This document shows, in pieces, positions 50,609 through 51,686 of a stretch of DNA of 51,686 bases. This DNA comes from Variovorax sp. CAN15 (GTDB lineage Bacteria; Pseudomonadota; Gammaproteobacteria; Burkholderiales; Burkholderiaceae_C): assembly GCF_030462475.1 (NCBI RefSeq), contig NZ_JASMRZ010000019.1, positions 17,102-68,787 of the forward strand, written 5' to 3'. A program made the position numbers and the translations under genes. Every line of letters begins with the position of its first letter. The stretch's first letter is position 1. Below the pieces are notes generated by a model. The model was not told the DNA's origin and did not search any database. It worked only from the letters and a program-made list of their open reading frames with translations.

Positions 50609-51686
50609 CTATGGGATCGAGAGGCGTTGGGCTTTGCGCAGGGCCGGCGGGGCGCCGGCGGCGCCGGTGGCGCGTTCGGCCACTACCGGTTCGCTCGCGC
50701 AGGCGGTGTTGCTCGAGATGCAGAGCTTCGCGAGCAGGCCGTCCTCGGTGAGCACCTGGCGGCTGGGCGCGCCGAAGAGGCGGTCGATCCAGTTGTTGGG
50801 GCCGGAGGGGTCGATGCGCAGTTCGCCGGTGGTGCGCGCCAGGCGCAGCTCGGAGATGCGCAGGTCGAAGACGCCGTCGACGTAGTCGAACAGCAGCGTG
50901 TAGTAGTCGAGCTGTGCGTCGAGCACCTTGGGCAGGGTCTCGCGGCCGAACTCCATCAGGCGGCGGCGGCCGCGGAAGGCCTGGCCCGCGGTGCTGACGG
51001 CTTCCATCAGCTGTTTCTCGCGCTCGCGGCCCGAGACGGTGCGCGACCACGAGGCCGACGTGAGCTCGAACAGGTTGAGCTTCACACCTTCGAGCTTGGC
51101 TTCCTGGTTGGCGACTTCGGCCAGCGCCGACTTCAGTCGCAGCTGGCGGTCGAAGCCGTTGCCGAAGTTCCAGTTGAGCTCGAAGGCCGCGCGGGTCGGG
51201 TCCTGCGGCGAGACGCCGCGCGGGTCCTTGCTCTTCACGAGCACGGCGTCGAGCGTGGGGTAGAGGCTCGCGTCCTGCTGGTCGGCCAGCGCCCTCGCCC
51301 GCTCGATGCGGCCCAGCGCTTCGGCGATCTCGGTGCTGCGCGACTCGGCGCGGCGCAGCGCCTCTTCCTGCGTGGCAATGCGCCACTGCGCCGGCGCCGC
51401 GAGCACGGGCAGTGATTCGGCGTTCGGCGAGAACTTGAAGTAGTTGCGGAACTTGGCCATCGCCTCGTCGCGCTGCGCCTCGAAGTCGGACTCGCGCGCG
51501 GCCACCAGCGCGCGGCGCGAGGCCGCCATGTTCAGGTCGTTGTCGCCGCTGACGCCCAGCGCCACGCGGCGGGCCTCGGCCTTCGAGAGTTCGGCCACCA
51601 CCTCGGTAGCCTTGTGCGCGATCTGCTTCTTGAGGTCGAAGCGCTGCACCTGCAGGTAGGCGGTGAGCGCGTCCAGCACCACCTTC
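50609..51686 (-). CDS. TolC-family outer-membrane efflux protein (N-terminus outside window)
   Basis: About 357 residues are open to the right edge and lack the start. The visible part is a long alternating helical/coiled-coil protein (KATEVVAELSKAEARRVALG; ESRSTEIAEALGRIERARALAD) with the TolC-like strand PTLDAVLVKSK and the second repeat AEVANQEAKLEGVKLNLFEL. Length and pattern fit the C-terminal two-thirds of an outer-membrane factor of type I secretion or RND efflux. The last 60 residues are unlike the core. The partner pump cannot be seen. Confidence 0.78.
   Translation of the reverse strand, partial: KVVLDALTAYLQVQRFDLKKQIAHKATEVVAELSKAEARRVALGVSGDNDLNMAASRRALVAARESDFEAQRDEAMAKFRNYFKFSPNAESLPVLAAPAQWRIATQEEALRRAESRSTEIAEALGRIERARALADQQDASLYPTLDAVLVKSKDPRGVSPQDPTRAAFELNWNFGNGFDRQLRLKSALAEVANQEAKLEGVKLNLFELTSASWSRTVSGREREKQLMEAVSTAGQAFRGRRRLMEFGRETLPKVLDAQLDYYTLLFDYVDGVFDLRISELRLARTTGELRIDPSGPNNWIDRLFGAPSRQVLTEDGLLAKLCISSNTACASEPVVAERATGAAGAPPALRKAQRLSIP

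Overview
The window is GC-rich, densely coded beta-proteobacterial DNA. A Bug-type solute receptor, scattered aromatic catabolism genes, a Tad pilus locus and short palindromic intergenic repeats together suggest Comamonadaceae, most likely Variovorax or a close relative. That assignment is inference; no rRNA or other marker gene is present.

Layout: (1) 1-2.8 kb, a Crp/Fnr-type regulator (cut by the edge) divergent from an unusual membrane/ferredoxin/class III nucleotide cyclase fusion. (2) 2.8-3.9 kb, maleylacetate reductase. (3) 4.1-13.9 kb, an RNA-repair island. A minus-strand operon runs slipin, rtcB, zinc-ribbon protein, RNase Z, RlaP-like nucleotidyltransferase, rtcA. It is preceded by a near-consensus sigma-54 promoter and by the divergent activator rtcR. 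A 2H phosphoesterase and a DEDDh exonuclease follow rtcR. Two tRNA-like RNAs lie on the sigma-54 transcript, one in the leader and one between slipin and rtcB. (4) 13.9-19.6 kb, small metabolic, regulatory and secreted proteins and a MITE-like palindrome. (5) 19.6-23.1 kb, pcaIJF with a divergent IclR regulator. (6) 23.2-33.6 kb, a LysR regulator, two-subunit hydroquinone 1,2-dioxygenase, 4-hydroxymuconic semialdehyde dehydrogenase, a Liv-type ABC transporter and a Bug receptor. (7) 33.7-36.3 kb, a TPR protein and an L,D-transpeptidase. (8) 36.4-50.5 kb, a complete Tad/Flp pilus locus ending in its own sigma-54 activator. (9) A TolC-family gene cut by the right edge.

Together: hydroquinone dioxygenase, semialdehyde dehydrogenase, maleylacetate reductase and PcaIJ/PcaF form an unbroken route from hydroquinone to succinyl-CoA plus acetyl-CoA, spread over three loci. 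The RNA island combines sensing (RtcR CARF domain), end chemistry (RtcA, 2H protein), ligation (RtcB), nucleotide addition (RlaP), 3' trimming (RNase Z, exonuclease), a membrane scaffold (slipin) and non-coding tRNA mimics. This is the most interesting part of the window. No CRISPR array, prophage or complete insertion sequence was seen.
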